Assembly: GCF_000341005.1 (NCBI RefSeq)
Contig: NZ_ANBD01000028.1
Coordinates: 1-35,169, forward strand
Source: Nocardiopsis alkaliphila YIM 80379
GTDB taxonomy: Bacteria; Actinomycetota; Actinomycetes; Streptosporangiales; Streptosporangiaceae
Reading direction: 5' to 3'
DNA: 35,169 bases
The translations under genes were made by a program, and so were the position numbers. Below, piece by piece: positions 23,151 to 31,617 of this stretch. The notes beneath the pieces were generated by a model that was not told the origin of the DNA, ran no database searches, and was given only the letters and a program-made list of their open reading frames with translations. Position 1 is the stretch's first letter. The number at the start of each line of letters is the position of its first letter.

Positions 23151-24659
23151 ATGAGTGTCCTGGCCGTGGGGTTGAGCCATCGGAGTTCGCCAGTGGCGCT
23201 CCTCGAGCGTGTCGCGCTGAACGGGGAGACCCGGGTCAAGGCGATCGGGGAGATGATCGGTTCCGAGGCGGTCAACGAGGTCATGGTGGTCTCCACCTGT
23301 AACCGCACGGAGGTCTACGCCGAGGTCGAGGGTTACCACGGCGGCGTCGCGGCGATCACCGAACTCCTCTCCTGGCACACCGGGGTGAGCCTGGCCGAAC
23401 TCTCCGAGCACGTCTACGTGCACTACGACGAGCGCGCCATCCAGCACCTGTTCTCCGTCACCTGTGGTCTGGACTCGATGGTCGTCGGCGAGGGCCAGAT
23501 CCTCGGTCAGGTCCGCGACTCCCTCAAGGAGGGGCAGAGGATCGGTTCCGTGGGCCGGGTCCTCAACGACCTCGGCCAACGCGCCCTGCGCGTGGGCAAG
23601 CGAGCCCACACCGAGACCCATCTCGACCACGCCGGGGCCGACATGGTCGGCTTCGGTCTGACCATCGCCTCCCGCGACCTCGCGGTCACCCCCAGGCCCG
23701 GCGTTCCGGCGACCGCGATCACTCCACCGATGGGCTGCCCCATGTCCGGGCAGGGTTCGCCCGAGACCGAGGGTGAGGCGCCGCGCACCCTCATCGACGC
23801 ACTTCCGACCGGCCCGCTCACCGGGACCCGCGTATTGGTCCTGGGCGCCGGTTCCATGAGCGCCTTGTCCGCCAACACCGTCGCCCGCCAGGGCGCCGGG
23901 ACGGTCATCGTCGCCAACCGCACGCACGAGCGCGCCGAACGCCTGGCCGAATGCCTCAACGAGGCCTACGACACCGTGCACGCCCGTGCGGTCCCCTTCG
24001 AAAACGCCGCCGACGCGCTCACCGAGGCCGACCTGGTCATCTCCTGCACCGGGGCCCAGGGCCTCGTCCTCACCGCCGACGCCGTGGCCGCCGCCACCGA
24101 AGACCGCGCCCACCCCCTCGTCTTCCTCGACCTCGCGCTTCCTCGTGACATCGACCCGGCCGTGCGCGAGCTCGACACCGCCCGCCTGGTCGACATCGAG
24201 GACCTGCGCCAGGCCTCCTCCACCGAGACCGAGGCCGACTCCGAACGCGCGGGGGCCCTGGCCATGGTGCGCGGGATCGTCGAGGAGGAGGTCAACGAGT
24301 TCCAGGCCGGTCGCCGCGCCGACCAGGTCGCCCCCACCGTCGTGGCCCTGCGTGCCCAGGCCCGTGACGTCGTCGAGGCCGAACTCAGCCGTCTGCACGG
24401 ACGTCTGCCCGAGGACCTCGACGAGCGCACCCGTGAAGAGATCGGCCGCGCCATGCGCCGTGTCGCCGACAAGCTGCTGCACAGACCCACCGTGCGCGTG
24501 AAGGAATTGGCGGCGGCCCCCGACGGTGAGACCTACGAGGTCGCCCTACGCCGGCTGTTCGATCTCGAACCCCAGAACTCACAGAAGCCGACGGTCGCAC
24601 GGACCGTGGCCGGCGCCAGGCGTCACGACGCCGCGCGGACCGCACAGGAGAAGGCATGA
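23151..24659 (+). CDS. hemA: Glutamyl-tRNA reductase
   Basis: Reduces glutamyl-tRNA to glutamate-1-semialdehyde, the first step of C5 heme synthesis. 502 aa from ATG 23151 (AGGAG at 5 nt); the frame is open to 23037 but the added part is not family-like. The catalytic domain has the Cys50 nucleophile (VVSTCNRTEVY) and GEGQILGQVR; the NADPH domain has VLVLGAGSMSAL (about 228-239); the dimerisation domain is helical. A linker of about 45 residues (about 178-222, Pro/Gly-rich, with a Cys in PMGCPMSG) lies before the NADPH domain and is longer than in short bacterial HemA. Its stop overlaps the hemC start (ATGA). Confidence 0.95.
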   Translation: MSVLAVGLSHRSSPVALLERVALNGETRVKAIGEMIGSEAVNEVMVVSTCNRTEVYAEVEGYHGGVAAITELLSWHTGVSLAELSEHVYVHYDERAIQHLFSVTCGLDSMVVGEGQILGQVRDSLKEGQRIGSVGRVLNDLGQRALRVGKRAHTETHLDHAGADMVGFGLTIASRDLAVTPRPGVPATAITPPMGCPMSGQGSPETEGEAPRTLIDALPTGPLTGTRVLVLGAGSMSALSANTVARQGAGTVIVANRTHERAERLAECLNEAYDTVHARAVPFENAADALTEADLVISCTGAQGLVLTADAVAAATEDRAHPLVFLDLALPRDIDPAVRELDTARLVDIEDLRQASSTETEADSERAGALAMVRGIVEEEVNEFQAGRRADQVAPTVVALRAQARDVVEAELSRLHGRLPEDLDERTREEIGRAMRRVADKLLHRPTVRVKELAAAPDGETYEVALRRLFDLEPQNSQKPTVARTVAGARRHDAARTAQEKA

Positions 24660-25612
24660 ACGCCACACCCGCCAAGCTCGGCACCCGCCGTAGCACCATG
24701 GCCACCAATCAGTCCCAGAAGGTGGCCGACACGATCACCGAGCGCACCGGTCAGGCCATCGAACTGGAGCTGATCACCAGCTTCGGTGACGTCACCAAGG
24801 CCCACCTGACCCAACTCGGCGGCACCGGTGTGTTCGTCAACGCCCTGCGCGACGAGCTGAACGCCGACACGATCGACTTCGCGGTGCACTCGCTCAAGGA
24901 CCTGCCCACCACGCCCGCCGACGGGCTCGTCCTGGCCGCCATCACCGAACGCGACGACCCGCGCGACGCCCTGTGCGCCCGCGACGGGCTGAAGTTCGTG
25001 GACCTGCCGGCCGGCTCCAAGATCGGCACCGGTTCCCCGCGTCGTGTCGCCCAACTGTCCGCCCTTCGCCCCGACCTGGTCTACGTGCCCATTCGGGGTA
25101 ACGCCGAGACCAGGCTGGGCAAGGTCACCTCCGGTGAACTCGACGCCGTCATCCTGGCCTACGCCGGCCTGGGTCGCGTGGGTCGCGGCGAAGCCGTCAC
25201 CGACGTCTTCGAACCCGAACAGATGTTGCCCGCCCCCGGCCAGGGGGCCCTGGCCGTGGAGTGCCGCACCGAGCGCGCCGAAGGTGACCTCGCCTACCTG
25301 TCCGCCGTGGACCACGCGCCGACCCGAATCGCGGTCGTCGCCGAACGCACCATCCTCGCTGAACTCGAAGCCGGATGCGCCGCCCCGGTCGGTGCCTACG
25401 CCGAGTACTCCGAGAACCGTCTGCGCTTGCGCGCGGCCGTGGTCGCCACCAACGGCGCCGAGTCCATTCGCCGTGAGCGGACCGTGGACCTGTCCTCGCC
25501 CGAGGACCTCGACACCGCCGTCGCGCTCGGTCGCGACCTGGCCCGGCAAATGATCGCCGAGGGCGCCGACCGCATCGTCGCCGAGGCCTTCGCCGAAAGG
25601 GACACCCCTTAG
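24656..25612 (+). CDS. hemC: Porphobilinogen deaminase (hydroxymethylbilane synthase)
   Basis: Joins four porphobilinogens into hydroxymethylbilane. 318 aa, normal length. N-terminal domain with LGTRRSTMATNQS and HSLKDLP (catalytic Asp82), IGTGSPRRVAQL and RGNAETRLGK for substrate carboxylates, and Cys241 (LEAGCAAPVG), which carries the dipyrromethane cofactor. ATG 24656 overlaps the hemA stop by 4 nt, consistent with translational coupling. It is followed by a 121-bp gap with a hairpin before hemD. Confidence 0.97.
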   Translation: MNATPAKLGTRRSTMATNQSQKVADTITERTGQAIELELITSFGDVTKAHLTQLGGTGVFVNALRDELNADTIDFAVHSLKDLPTTPADGLVLAAITERDDPRDALCARDGLKFVDLPAGSKIGTGSPRRVAQLSALRPDLVYVPIRGNAETRLGKVTSGELDAVILAYAGLGRVGRGEAVTDVFEPEQMLPAPGQGALAVECRTERAEGDLAYLSAVDHAPTRIAVVAERTILAELEAGCAAPVGAYAEYSENRLRLRAAVVATNGAESIRRERTVDLSSPEDLDTAVALGRDLARQMIAEGADRIVAEAFAERDTP

Positions 25613-25678
25613 AGATCACCTGGGCAGCACCTGCCGCTGCCGGGGGAACACCCGCGCGGGTCGCCCCCCGTCCGTCAC

Positions 25679-25704
25679 CGCCCCGGAGACCGCACTCCGG
25701 GGCG
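25679..25704 (+). terminator. Hairpin between hemC and hemD
   Basis: Perfect 10-bp arms (25679-25688, 25695-25704) with a 6-base loop and no T tract, 30 bp before the hemD start. More likely a partial attenuator or mRNA-stability element than a full stop, since the operon continues. Confidence 0.5.
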
Positions 25705-25733
25705 CAGGCGACCCACACACGAGGAGCGAGTAC

Positions 25734-27425
25734 GTGAACGCCAACGCCAACCCCCGACCGGAGGAACCGCGTCGCAGCACGCGTCAGCGGGGTCATGTCG
25801 CCCTGATCGGTTCCGGTCCCGGCGGCGCCGAACTTTTGACTCTGCGCGCCGCCGAGCTGTTGCGTCGCGCCGACGTGGTCATCACCCTGCGCGAGCCCGC
25901 GGCGGAAGAGCTCGCCCCCTTCCGCGAGGAACTCCTCGCCCTGTGCCCCGAGGACGTCTCGGTGGTGGAGGCCACCGAGTGCGGTGGGCAGATCAACACC
26001 TTGGCGATCACCCGTGCCCGTGAGGGGCAGCGGGTCGTGCGCCTGTACTCGGGGGACCCCTTCGTCGGCTGCCGTGGCGCCGAGCTCGTCGCGGCTTGTC
26101 GAGAGGCGGGCATCGAGGTCGAGGTCGCCCCGGGCCTGTCCTCGATCACCTCGGTGCCCACCTTCGGCGGGATACCGCTCCTGGGGGAGGGCACGCCCGA
26201 ACTGCGCGTCCTGCACGCGCGTCCGCACGGTGACAAGGAGGTCGACTGGCAAGAGGCCGCTGCGAGCGACGCTCCCCTGGTCATCCTGGGCGCGGACGCA
26301 CCCGCGGGCGAAGCCCCCGAACACCAGGGGCCGGGCTTCGACGTGGTCTGCAAGACCCTCATCGCGGGCGGCCGTCCGGCCACCACGCCCGTCGCCGTCG
26401 TGCGCGCGGGCGGTACCACCAAGCAGACCACCGTGACCTCCACGCTGGCCCGCCTGGTCGCCGAACTCAAGTCCACCGACGCCAAGAACCACCACGTCAC
26501 CGCCCCCGCGCTGATGATCGTGGGTGCTCCGGTGGCACGCCAGTCCGAACTGTCCTGGTTCGAGACCCGACCGCTGTTCGGGTGGCGTGTTCTGGTGCCC
26601 CGGACCAAGGAACAGGCCGCCAGTCTGTCCGAACAGCTTCGTCACCATGGCGCGGTGCCCGAGGAGGTGCCCACCATCTCGGTGGAGCCGCCCCGGACCC
26701 CGCAACAGATGGAGCGCGCCGTGCGCGGCCTGGTCACCGGCCGCTACCAGTGGGTCGCCTTCACCTCCGTCAACGCGGTCAAGGCCATCCGTGAGCGCCT
26801 GGAGTCCTATGGTCTGGACGCCCGGGCCTTCGCCGGGGTCAAGGTCGCCGTCGTCGGTGACGCCACCGCGCAGGCCGTTCGTGACTTCGGTATCGAGCCG
26901 GACCTGGCACCGCCGGAGGACGTTCAGTCCAGCCGGGGTCTGGTATCGGTGTGGCCGCCCTACGACGCCGAGATCGACCCGATCGAGCGGGTCCTGTTGC
27001 CGCGCGCCGACATCGCGACCGAGGTCCTGTCCGCAGGCCTGGTCGACCTGGGCTGGGAGGTCGACGACGTCACGGCCTACCGGACCGTGCGCGCCGCGCC
27101 CCCGCCCCAGCCGATCCGCGAGGCCATCAAGGGCGGTGGTTTCGACGCGGTGCTCTTCACCTCCTCCTCCACGGTCCGTAATCTGGTGGGCATCGCCGGT
27201 AAGCCGCACAACACCACCGCGATCGCCGTGATCGGTCGTGAAACCGAACAGACCGCCATCGAGTTCGGTCTGCGTGTCGACGTCGTGGCCCCCAAGGCAT
27301 CGGTCGAAGCCCTCGCGGAGGCCCTCGCGGAGTATGGTGCGGCCAAGCGTCAGGAGGCGATCGACGCCGGGAAGCCGATCCTGAAGCCGAGCCAGAAGCG
27401 TCGCGGTCGCCGCCGCAAGCTCTGA
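25734..27425 (+). CDS. hemD: Uroporphyrinogen-III synthase fused to a uroporphyrinogen methyltransferase-like domain
   Basis: A 563-aa two-domain protein. The N-terminal half is SAM methyltransferase-like (LIGSGPGGAELLTLRAAELL, VVRLYSGDPFVG, APGLSSITSVPTFGGIPL); the RLxxGDPFVFGRG motif is altered, so CobA activity is uncertain. The C-terminal half is HemD: LFGWRVLVPRTKEQAASLSE, FTSVNAVKAIRERL, VLLPRADIATEVL and VLFTSSSTVRNLVGIAG. HemD cyclises and inverts ring D of hydroxymethylbilane. The tail is basic (KPSQKRRGRRRKL). GTG 25734 follows GAGGAG. The fusion is the usual actinomycete form. It leads into hemB after 88 bp. Confidence 0.94.
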   Translation: MNANANPRPEEPRRSTRQRGHVALIGSGPGGAELLTLRAAELLRRADVVITLREPAAEELAPFREELLALCPEDVSVVEATECGGQINTLAITRAREGQRVVRLYSGDPFVGCRGAELVAACREAGIEVEVAPGLSSITSVPTFGGIPLLGEGTPELRVLHARPHGDKEVDWQEAAASDAPLVILGADAPAGEAPEHQGPGFDVVCKTLIAGGRPATTPVAVVRAGGTTKQTTVTSTLARLVAELKSTDAKNHHVTAPALMIVGAPVARQSELSWFETRPLFGWRVLVPRTKEQAASLSEQLRHHGAVPEEVPTISVEPPRTPQQMERAVRGLVTGRYQWVAFTSVNAVKAIRERLESYGLDARAFAGVKVAVVGDATAQAVRDFGIEPDLAPPEDVQSSRGLVSVWPPYDAEIDPIERVLLPRADIATEVLSAGLVDLGWEVDDVTAYRTVRAAPPPQPIREAIKGGGFDAVLFTSSSTVRNLVGIAGKPHNTTAIAVIGRETEQTAIEFGLRVDVVAPKASVEALAEALAEYGAAKRQEAIDAGKPILKPSQKRRGRRRKL

Positions 27426-27513
27426 TCCGGTCGCGGGCCGTGAACCCGGTCCAGGAGACCGAACGAGGGCCCGACATCCGAACCGAAGTCCACTCCATGA
27501 TCCGGGAGCATCC

Positions 27514-28512
27514 ATGACCTCCGCCCAGCACGACGCCGCCTTCCCCGTCGCCCGGCCACGCCGTCTGCGTCGGGGGTCGGCGCTGCGGCGCCTGGTCTCG
27601 GAGACCCGGGTGCTTCCGGAGAACCTCATCCTGCCGATGTTCGTCAAGGAAGGCCTGACCGAACCGGTGGCGATCTCCTCGATGCCCGGCCAGGTGCAGC
27701 ACACCCGTGACAGCTTGCGCGAGGCCGCCCATGAGGCGGTCGAGGCCGGGGTCGGCGGACTGATGCTGTTCGGTATCCCCGAACACAAGGACGCCGTGGG
27801 CTCGCAGGCCGACGACCCGAACGGTGTGGTCCAGGTGGCCCTGCGCGATCTGGCGGCGGAGATCGGGGAGGACATCGTGGTGATGGCCGACCTGTGTCTG
27901 TGCGAATACACCGACCACGGTCATTGTGGCCCGCTGGAGGCGGACGGACACGTCGAGAACGACCTCACCCTGGAGCGGTACGCGTCCATCGCCGCCGCCC
28001 AGGCCGAGGCCGGCGCCGCCGTGGTCGCGCCCAGCGGCATGATGGACGGCCAGGTGGCCGCGATCCGCGCCGGGTTGGACCGTGGAGGCTTCACCCAGGT
28101 GCCCATCCTGGCCTACGCCGCCAAGTACGCCTCGGTGTTCTACGGTCCCTTCCGTGAGGCCGCCGAAGGCGCGCCGCGGTTCGGTGATCGCTCCGGTTAC
28201 CAGCAGGATCCCGGCAACGTCCGCGAGGCTTTGCGCGAGGTGGCCTTGGACGTGGCCGAGGGCGCGGACATGGTGATGGTCAAACCGGGCCTGGCCTACC
28301 TCGACGTGGTCGCCAAGGTGGCGGAGTCCTCCCCGGTACCAGTGTCGGCCTATCAGGTCAGCGGTGAATACGCCATGATCGAAGCGGCGGCGGAAAAGGG
28401 CTGGCTGGACCGGGAAAGGGCGATCCTGGAGACCCTCACCTCCTACCGCCGTGCGGGGGCCGAGCAGATCCTCACGTACTGGGCCACCGAGGCGGCACGC
28501 CTGCTGCGCTGA
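27514..28512 (+). CDS. hemB: Delta-aminolevulinic acid dehydratase (porphobilinogen synthase)
   Basis: Condenses two aminolevulinates to porphobilinogen. 332 aa, normal length. The zinc Cys triad is visible in ADLCLCEYTDHGHCG (Cys128, Cys130, Cys138), and the two Schiff-base lysines lie in YAAKYAS (Lys204) and VMVKPGLAYLD (Lys257). ATG 27514 has only a weak GGGAG upstream. Last heme gene of the rex-led cluster. The zinc-type site means the enzyme depends on metal supply. Confidence 0.97.
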   Translation: MTSAQHDAAFPVARPRRLRRGSALRRLVSETRVLPENLILPMFVKEGLTEPVAISSMPGQVQHTRDSLREAAHEAVEAGVGGLMLFGIPEHKDAVGSQADDPNGVVQVALRDLAAEIGEDIVVMADLCLCEYTDHGHCGPLEADGHVENDLTLERYASIAAAQAEAGAAVVAPSGMMDGQVAAIRAGLDRGGFTQVPILAYAAKYASVFYGPFREAAEGAPRFGDRSGYQQDPGNVREALREVALDVAEGADMVMVKPGLAYLDVVAKVAESSPVPVSAYQVSGEYAMIEAAAEKGWLDRERAILETLTSYRRAGAEQILTYWATEAARLLR

Positions 28513-28604
28513 CACGTACCGGCTCACGCCCCGGTCGCGGCCGCCGGGCGCGGGGCCCACTCCGCACCGGCCGCGTCCGTATCGATGTCGACCGGGGAGT
28601 TCGG

Positions 28605-29258
28605 ATGGCCGACGTGTTGTACCGCAGGAAACGCCGCCACGCCATGGACAGCATGCTGGATTCGGCGTTGCGCTACGCGGATATGGGATGGCCGGTGGTC
28701 AGGGGCACGGCGCCCGGACAGGACCGGGCGTGCACCTGTGACCGGATGGGCTGCCCCGACCCGGCCGCGCATCCGGTCACCGCGGCCTGGGGAGTGGAGG
28801 CCAGCACCGACTCGGACACGATCCGTCGCTGGTGGACGGCCGACCCGAACGCCAACGTGGTACTGCCGACCGGCCGCGTCTTCGACGTGCTGGACGTGCC
28901 TCGGGAGGCCGGGGTGATGGCCTTGGCCCGGATGGGACGCAGTGGTGTGCCTGCGGGGCCGGTCGCCGCCCTGGACTCGCGTTACCTGTTCTTCGTGGCG
29001 ACCCGATCCCCGGTGGACGAGGACGAGTGGTGGTCCTGCCACTTGGACTGCGACCCCGAGGTCGTGGAGGAGATGCCGGGCCTGCGCTGGCACTGCCGGG
29101 ACAGCTTCGTCCTGGGCGCCCCCTCGGCCCTGGCCTCGGGTGGGCGCGTCACCTGGATCCGTACCCCGCGCGAGGCCGAACGTTCGGTGGTCCTGCCCGA
29201 CCCCATCGCCGTCCTGGACATCCTGGCCGACGCCAGCGAGGAGTTCACCGGAGCCTGA
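28605..29258 (+). CDS. Prim-Pol-like (bifunctional primase/polymerase N-terminal) protein
   Basis: A 217-aa protein resembling the short primase-polymerase-like proteins found beside hemB in actinomycetes. Visible: MLDSALRYADMGWPVVRG (the Prim-Pol opening), a Cys cluster ACTCDRMGCPDPAAHPVT, TIRRWWTADPNANVVLPTGR and a DVLDVP segment where true Prim-Pol enzymes have the catalytic DxD, so catalysis may be lost. ATG 28605 follows GGGGAG at about 5 nt. It lies 92 bp after hemB, in the same direction. Function unknown; the Cys/His group could bind zinc. Confidence 0.75.
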   Translation: MADVLYRRKRRHAMDSMLDSALRYADMGWPVVRGTAPGQDRACTCDRMGCPDPAAHPVTAAWGVEASTDSDTIRRWWTADPNANVVLPTGRVFDVLDVPREAGVMALARMGRSGVPAGPVAALDSRYLFFVATRSPVDEDEWWSCHLDCDPEVVEEMPGLRWHCRDSFVLGAPSALASGGRVTWIRTPREAERSVVLPDPIAVLDILADASEEFTGA

Positions 29259-29264
29259 CCCGTT

Positions 29265-29384
29265 TCACGCACGGCGGCGGCCGACCCACAGGGCCGGCGC
29301 CGTACGGTCGCGCAGGTCCAGTTTGCGCAGGATGCTGGTGACGTGGTTCTTGGCCGTGCCCCAGAAGAACAGGTCCAATACCCG
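29265..29384 (-). pseudogene. Remnant of a LuxR-family response regulator (C-terminal HTH)
   Basis: Read leftward, the frame ends WGTAKNHVTSILRKLDLRDR, then TAPALWVGRRRA and stop, the recognition helix and tail of a NarL/LuxR-type regulator. In intact proteins GTAKNHV follows a full LSNAEIA helix; here it is preceded by RPRVLDLFF, and the receiver and the first HTH helices are gone. A stop follows upstream at 29442-29444. A decayed gene or a deletion scar. It converges tail to tail, 6 bp from the Prim-Pol-like gene. Confidence 0.65.
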
Positions 29385-29678
29385 GGGGCGGCTTCCGTGC
29401 AAGGCGACCCAGGAGGACGGATCGGGGGCGAACGCCGTTCGTCATTGCTTGACGATAATCTGGCTTCCCTTTCATGGAGATGGGCCAGGGCCATGCCAAT
29501 GACCATTTGATTTGGCATATGTGCCGTCTCGCAAAACCATTCCCAAAGCATTCCTCGGGGGCGATGTGGCCTCCAGGGGAAGGCCGTGGCGCCGTTTTTT
29601 GAAGGCGAGAAATGGTCGTCTCTGAATCGGAGATAAAAACGGGAGGGGAGGTCCCCTTCCCCCGTTGGGTAATGCGCG
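29385..29678. other. Lower-GC intergenic stretch
   Basis: About 290 bases with visibly lower GC than the flanks, especially 29440-29540 and 29580-29640. It contains a 7-bp inverted repeat, ATGCCAA (29493-29499) and TTGGCAT (29512-29518). A leftward open frame crosses it but lacks a ribosome site. It may be what is left of the regulator and partner genes, or of an insertion. Confidence 0.4.
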
Positions 29679-29954
29679 GTGGTGCTCATGGTGGTATCGG
29701 TCCGCGTGTGGTCCGCTCTGCCCGACCAGGTGATCACCGACACGGGTGTCGATGGCCGTGTCGCCGGCACGGTGCCTCGGCGACCGGGGAACCTCCTGGT
29801 CGGGGTGGTCACCGCAGCGGCGGGCCTGTTGCTTCCCGACCCGGTCGTGGCCGCCTACCTGGTGGGGCTGGTGAATCCCGCCGTGCTCGTCGGATGCGCC
29901 TTCCCCTTCCTTTGGAGTCGAAAGTGGCGGAGGAAATCCGAAGACGACTCATGA
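29679..29954 (+). CDS. Small putative membrane protein or fragment
   Basis: A 91-aa frame from GTG 29679 (ATG 29688 is an alternative). Third codon positions are strongly G/C, unlike the sequence just upstream, which supports real or recently real coding. A hydrophobic region (LLVGVVTAAAGLLLPDPVVA, then AYLVGLVNPAVLVGCAFPFLW) could make two membrane helices, followed by a basic-acidic tail (SRKWRRKSEDDS). No ribosome site precedes either start, so it could be a 3' fragment of a larger decayed gene. No family recognised. Confidence 0.4.
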   Translation: MVLMVVSVRVWSALPDQVITDTGVDGRVAGTVPRRPGNLLVGVVTAAAGLLLPDPVVAAYLVGLVNPAVLVGCAFPFLWSRKWRRKSEDDS

Positions 29955-30040
29955 GAAGCGGTGCCGCTGCCATCGAGGTGGGTCCCGGGCGTGGGTGAGT
30001 CACGAAGTTCTCACCAGTGCGTATGGTGTGGATGGGAAGG

Positions 30041-30075
30041 TGAATGGCGAGGGTTTTGTTAACCCTCGCCATTCA
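30041..30075. terminator. Strong hairpin, 15-bp perfect stem
   Basis: Arms 30041-30055 and 30061-30075 pair perfectly around a 5-base loop, just after the leftward rraA-like stop (30089). The T-rich loop and flank suit termination in both directions. Confidence 0.88.
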
Positions 30076-30088
30076 TATCTGATTCGTT

Positions 30089-30571
30089 TCAGATCCGTGT
30101 CTCGTTGACGACGATGCCGTCGTGGTCGCTGTAGAGCCATTCGCCGGGGACGAAGGTGACGTCGCCGAAGGTCACCGGGACGTCCTGACGCCCGGCCCCG
30201 TCCTTGAGGGACTTGCGCGGGTTGGATCCCAGCGCCTTCACCCCCAGCTCCAGTCGCCCAAGGGCGACGGTGTCGCGGACCACGCCGTTGATGACCACCC
30301 CGGCCCAGCCGTTGCGCACCGCGGCCTCGGCGATCATGTCGCCCATCAGGGCGCTGCGCAGGGATCCATTGCCGTCCACCACCAGCACGGCGCCCTCGCC
30401 GGGGGAGTTGAGGATCTGTTTGACCAGCCCGTTGTCCTCATGGCAGCGCACGGTGCGGATCGGCCCGGAGAAGACCTCGTGCCCGCCGTAGAGCCGGAAC
30501 TGCGTGGAGCAGCTGCGCAGGGTGTCGCCGTGGTCGTCGATCAGGTCCGCCGTGGTGAAGTTCGTGGCCAT
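30089..30571 (-). CDS. RraA-family protein
   Basis: A 160-aa protein of the RraA/HMG-aldolase family: LIDDHGDTLRSCSTQFRLYG at the start, then VKQILNSPGEGAVLVVDGNG, SLRSALMGDMIAEAAVRNGW, GVVINGVVRDTVAL (the Arg-Asp active-site motif of class II aldolases) and LGVKALGSNPRKS. Proteobacterial RraA inhibits RNase E; relatives cleave 4-hydroxy-4-methyl-2-oxoglutarate or decarboxylate oxaloacetate, and the kept metal-site residues leave enzyme activity possible. ATG 30571 follows GGAG at 5 nt; the longer frame upstream is not family-like. Divergent from the PAP2 gene, with 273 bp between. Confidence 0.92.
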   Translation of the reverse strand: MATNFTTADLIDDHGDTLRSCSTQFRLYGGHEVFSGPIRTVRCHEDNGLVKQILNSPGEGAVLVVDGNGSLRSALMGDMIAEAAVRNGWAGVVINGVVRDTVALGRLELGVKALGSNPRKSLKDGAGRQDVPVTFGDVTFVPGEWLYSDHDGIVVNETRI

Positions 30572-30844
30572 GACAGCTCCGGTCCGTGGAGAGAGACGAG
30601 TGGACGCAACCAAATTACTCACTGGTAGAACCCAGGTCCTTCGCCGGGGCCTTCTGTCTCCTTGGTCGATCCCTCCGGGTCCCTTTCGTCGGTTCGCTCG
30701 GGGGACGGTCCTGCGGGCCTCGAGTTGATGACAGGATGAGGACTTCCCGTCATTCGCCCGTGGGAGTCCCGTCACCGGAATGTCGCCCGGCCTTCCCCTG
30801 CGGCACGCGCGACTCTTCTCCCCGTACGACCCCAATGGAGAGAG

Positions 30845-31507
30845 ATGGTCTCCGAGATCTTCACCATCAGCGCCGCCTGGTCACGGGCCGTGATCGAGTT
30901 CGCCGCCGAACTCGACCCCTGGATGCAGAGCGCCGCCGAAGTGGGCACCGACCTCTTCCTCGGTGTGTTCGCGGTCCTGTTCCTGCTGGCCTGGTGGAAG
31001 GCCCGCTCCGTCGGCTCACGCCTGGTCGGCCTGGCGCTCTTCGCTCCGGTGGCGACCGTCATCGCCTACTTCGTCAGCGTGACGGTCAAGTCGTTCTTCC
31101 AACAGTTGCGGCCCTGCCAGGCCATGACCGAGCTGACCGTGATCGCCGCCTGTGACCCCATCGGTGATTGGTCCTTCCCCAGCAACCACGCCGCCATCGC
31201 CGGCGCGGCCGCCGCGGCGGTGATCATCGCCTGGCGCCGCTTCGCCGTCGCCGCGGTCCTGTTCGCCGTCCTGGAAGCCTTCTCCCGGGTCTTCGTCGGC
31301 GCCCACTACCCGCACGACGTCACCGTCGGTCTGCTCCTCGGCGCCGTCGTCGCCACCCTGGTCTCCCTCCTGGCCGCTCGCCCGATGACCGCTCTGGTCG
31401 ACAAGCTCGCCGAGATCGACGTGCTGCGTCCCCTCCTGCGTGCCCAGGCTCCGAGCTCCGGTCTCGACCATGAGGAGATCCGCGAGGACGACCGCACCAA
31501 GGCCTGA
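30845..31507 (+). CDS. PAP2-family membrane phosphatase
   Basis: A 220-aa integral membrane protein with about five hydrophobic helices. The three PAP2 signatures are present: KSFFQQLRP, PSNHA and SRVFVGAHYPHDV. Members dephosphorylate undecaprenyl diphosphate or phosphatidic acid at the outer membrane face. ATG 30845 follows GGAGAG closely. The C-terminal tail (about 45 residues, charged) is cytoplasmic. It ends before a hairpin. Substrate unknown; undecaprenyl pyrophosphate recycling is the usual guess. Confidence 0.9.
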   Translation: MVSEIFTISAAWSRAVIEFAAELDPWMQSAAEVGTDLFLGVFAVLFLLAWWKARSVGSRLVGLALFAPVATVIAYFVSVTVKSFFQQLRPCQAMTELTVIAACDPIGDWSFPSNHAAIAGAAAAAVIIAWRRFAVAAVLFAVLEAFSRVFVGAHYPHDVTVGLLLGAVVATLVSLLAARPMTALVDKLAEIDVLRPLLRAQAPSSGLDHEEIREDDRTKA

Positions 31508-31519
31508 CACCACGAGACC

Positions 31520-31555
31520 GTGTGCCCTGTCCCCTCCACCCGGGGCAGGGCACAC
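31520..31555 (+). terminator. Terminator after PAP2 gene
   Basis: Arms 31520-31533 and 31542-31555 pair with one mismatch around an 8-base loop, 12 bp past the stop codon. Confidence 0.78.
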
Positions 31556-31617
31556 GCCCATCCGAACGGAGGGCGGGTCATGGTCACGCTGGGAGGGACA
31601 GCTGACACACTGGTGAG

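Noticed and set aside
22941..24482. 513-aa minus-strand frame over hemA
   Set aside because: Antisense shadow of hemA; Gly/Val/Asp-rich with no domain.
25197..27911. 904-aa open frame on the minus strand
   Set aside because: It lies antisense to hemC, hemD and hemB, which are certain from motifs. Long antisense frames are common in high-GC DNA with biased third positions. No ribosome site or family likeness.
28982..29812. Minus-strand frame overlapping the Prim-Pol-like gene end and the low-GC stretch
   Set aside because: Part of it (near 29350-29690) reads like protein, but no ribosome site precedes any start, its codon bias is mixed and it passes the LuxR remnant in another frame.
29400..30088. 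tRNA or other structured RNA gene in the gene-poor stretch
   Set aside because: No cloverleaf-like pairing or TpsiC-like motif was seen by eye; a covariance-model scan was not possible here.
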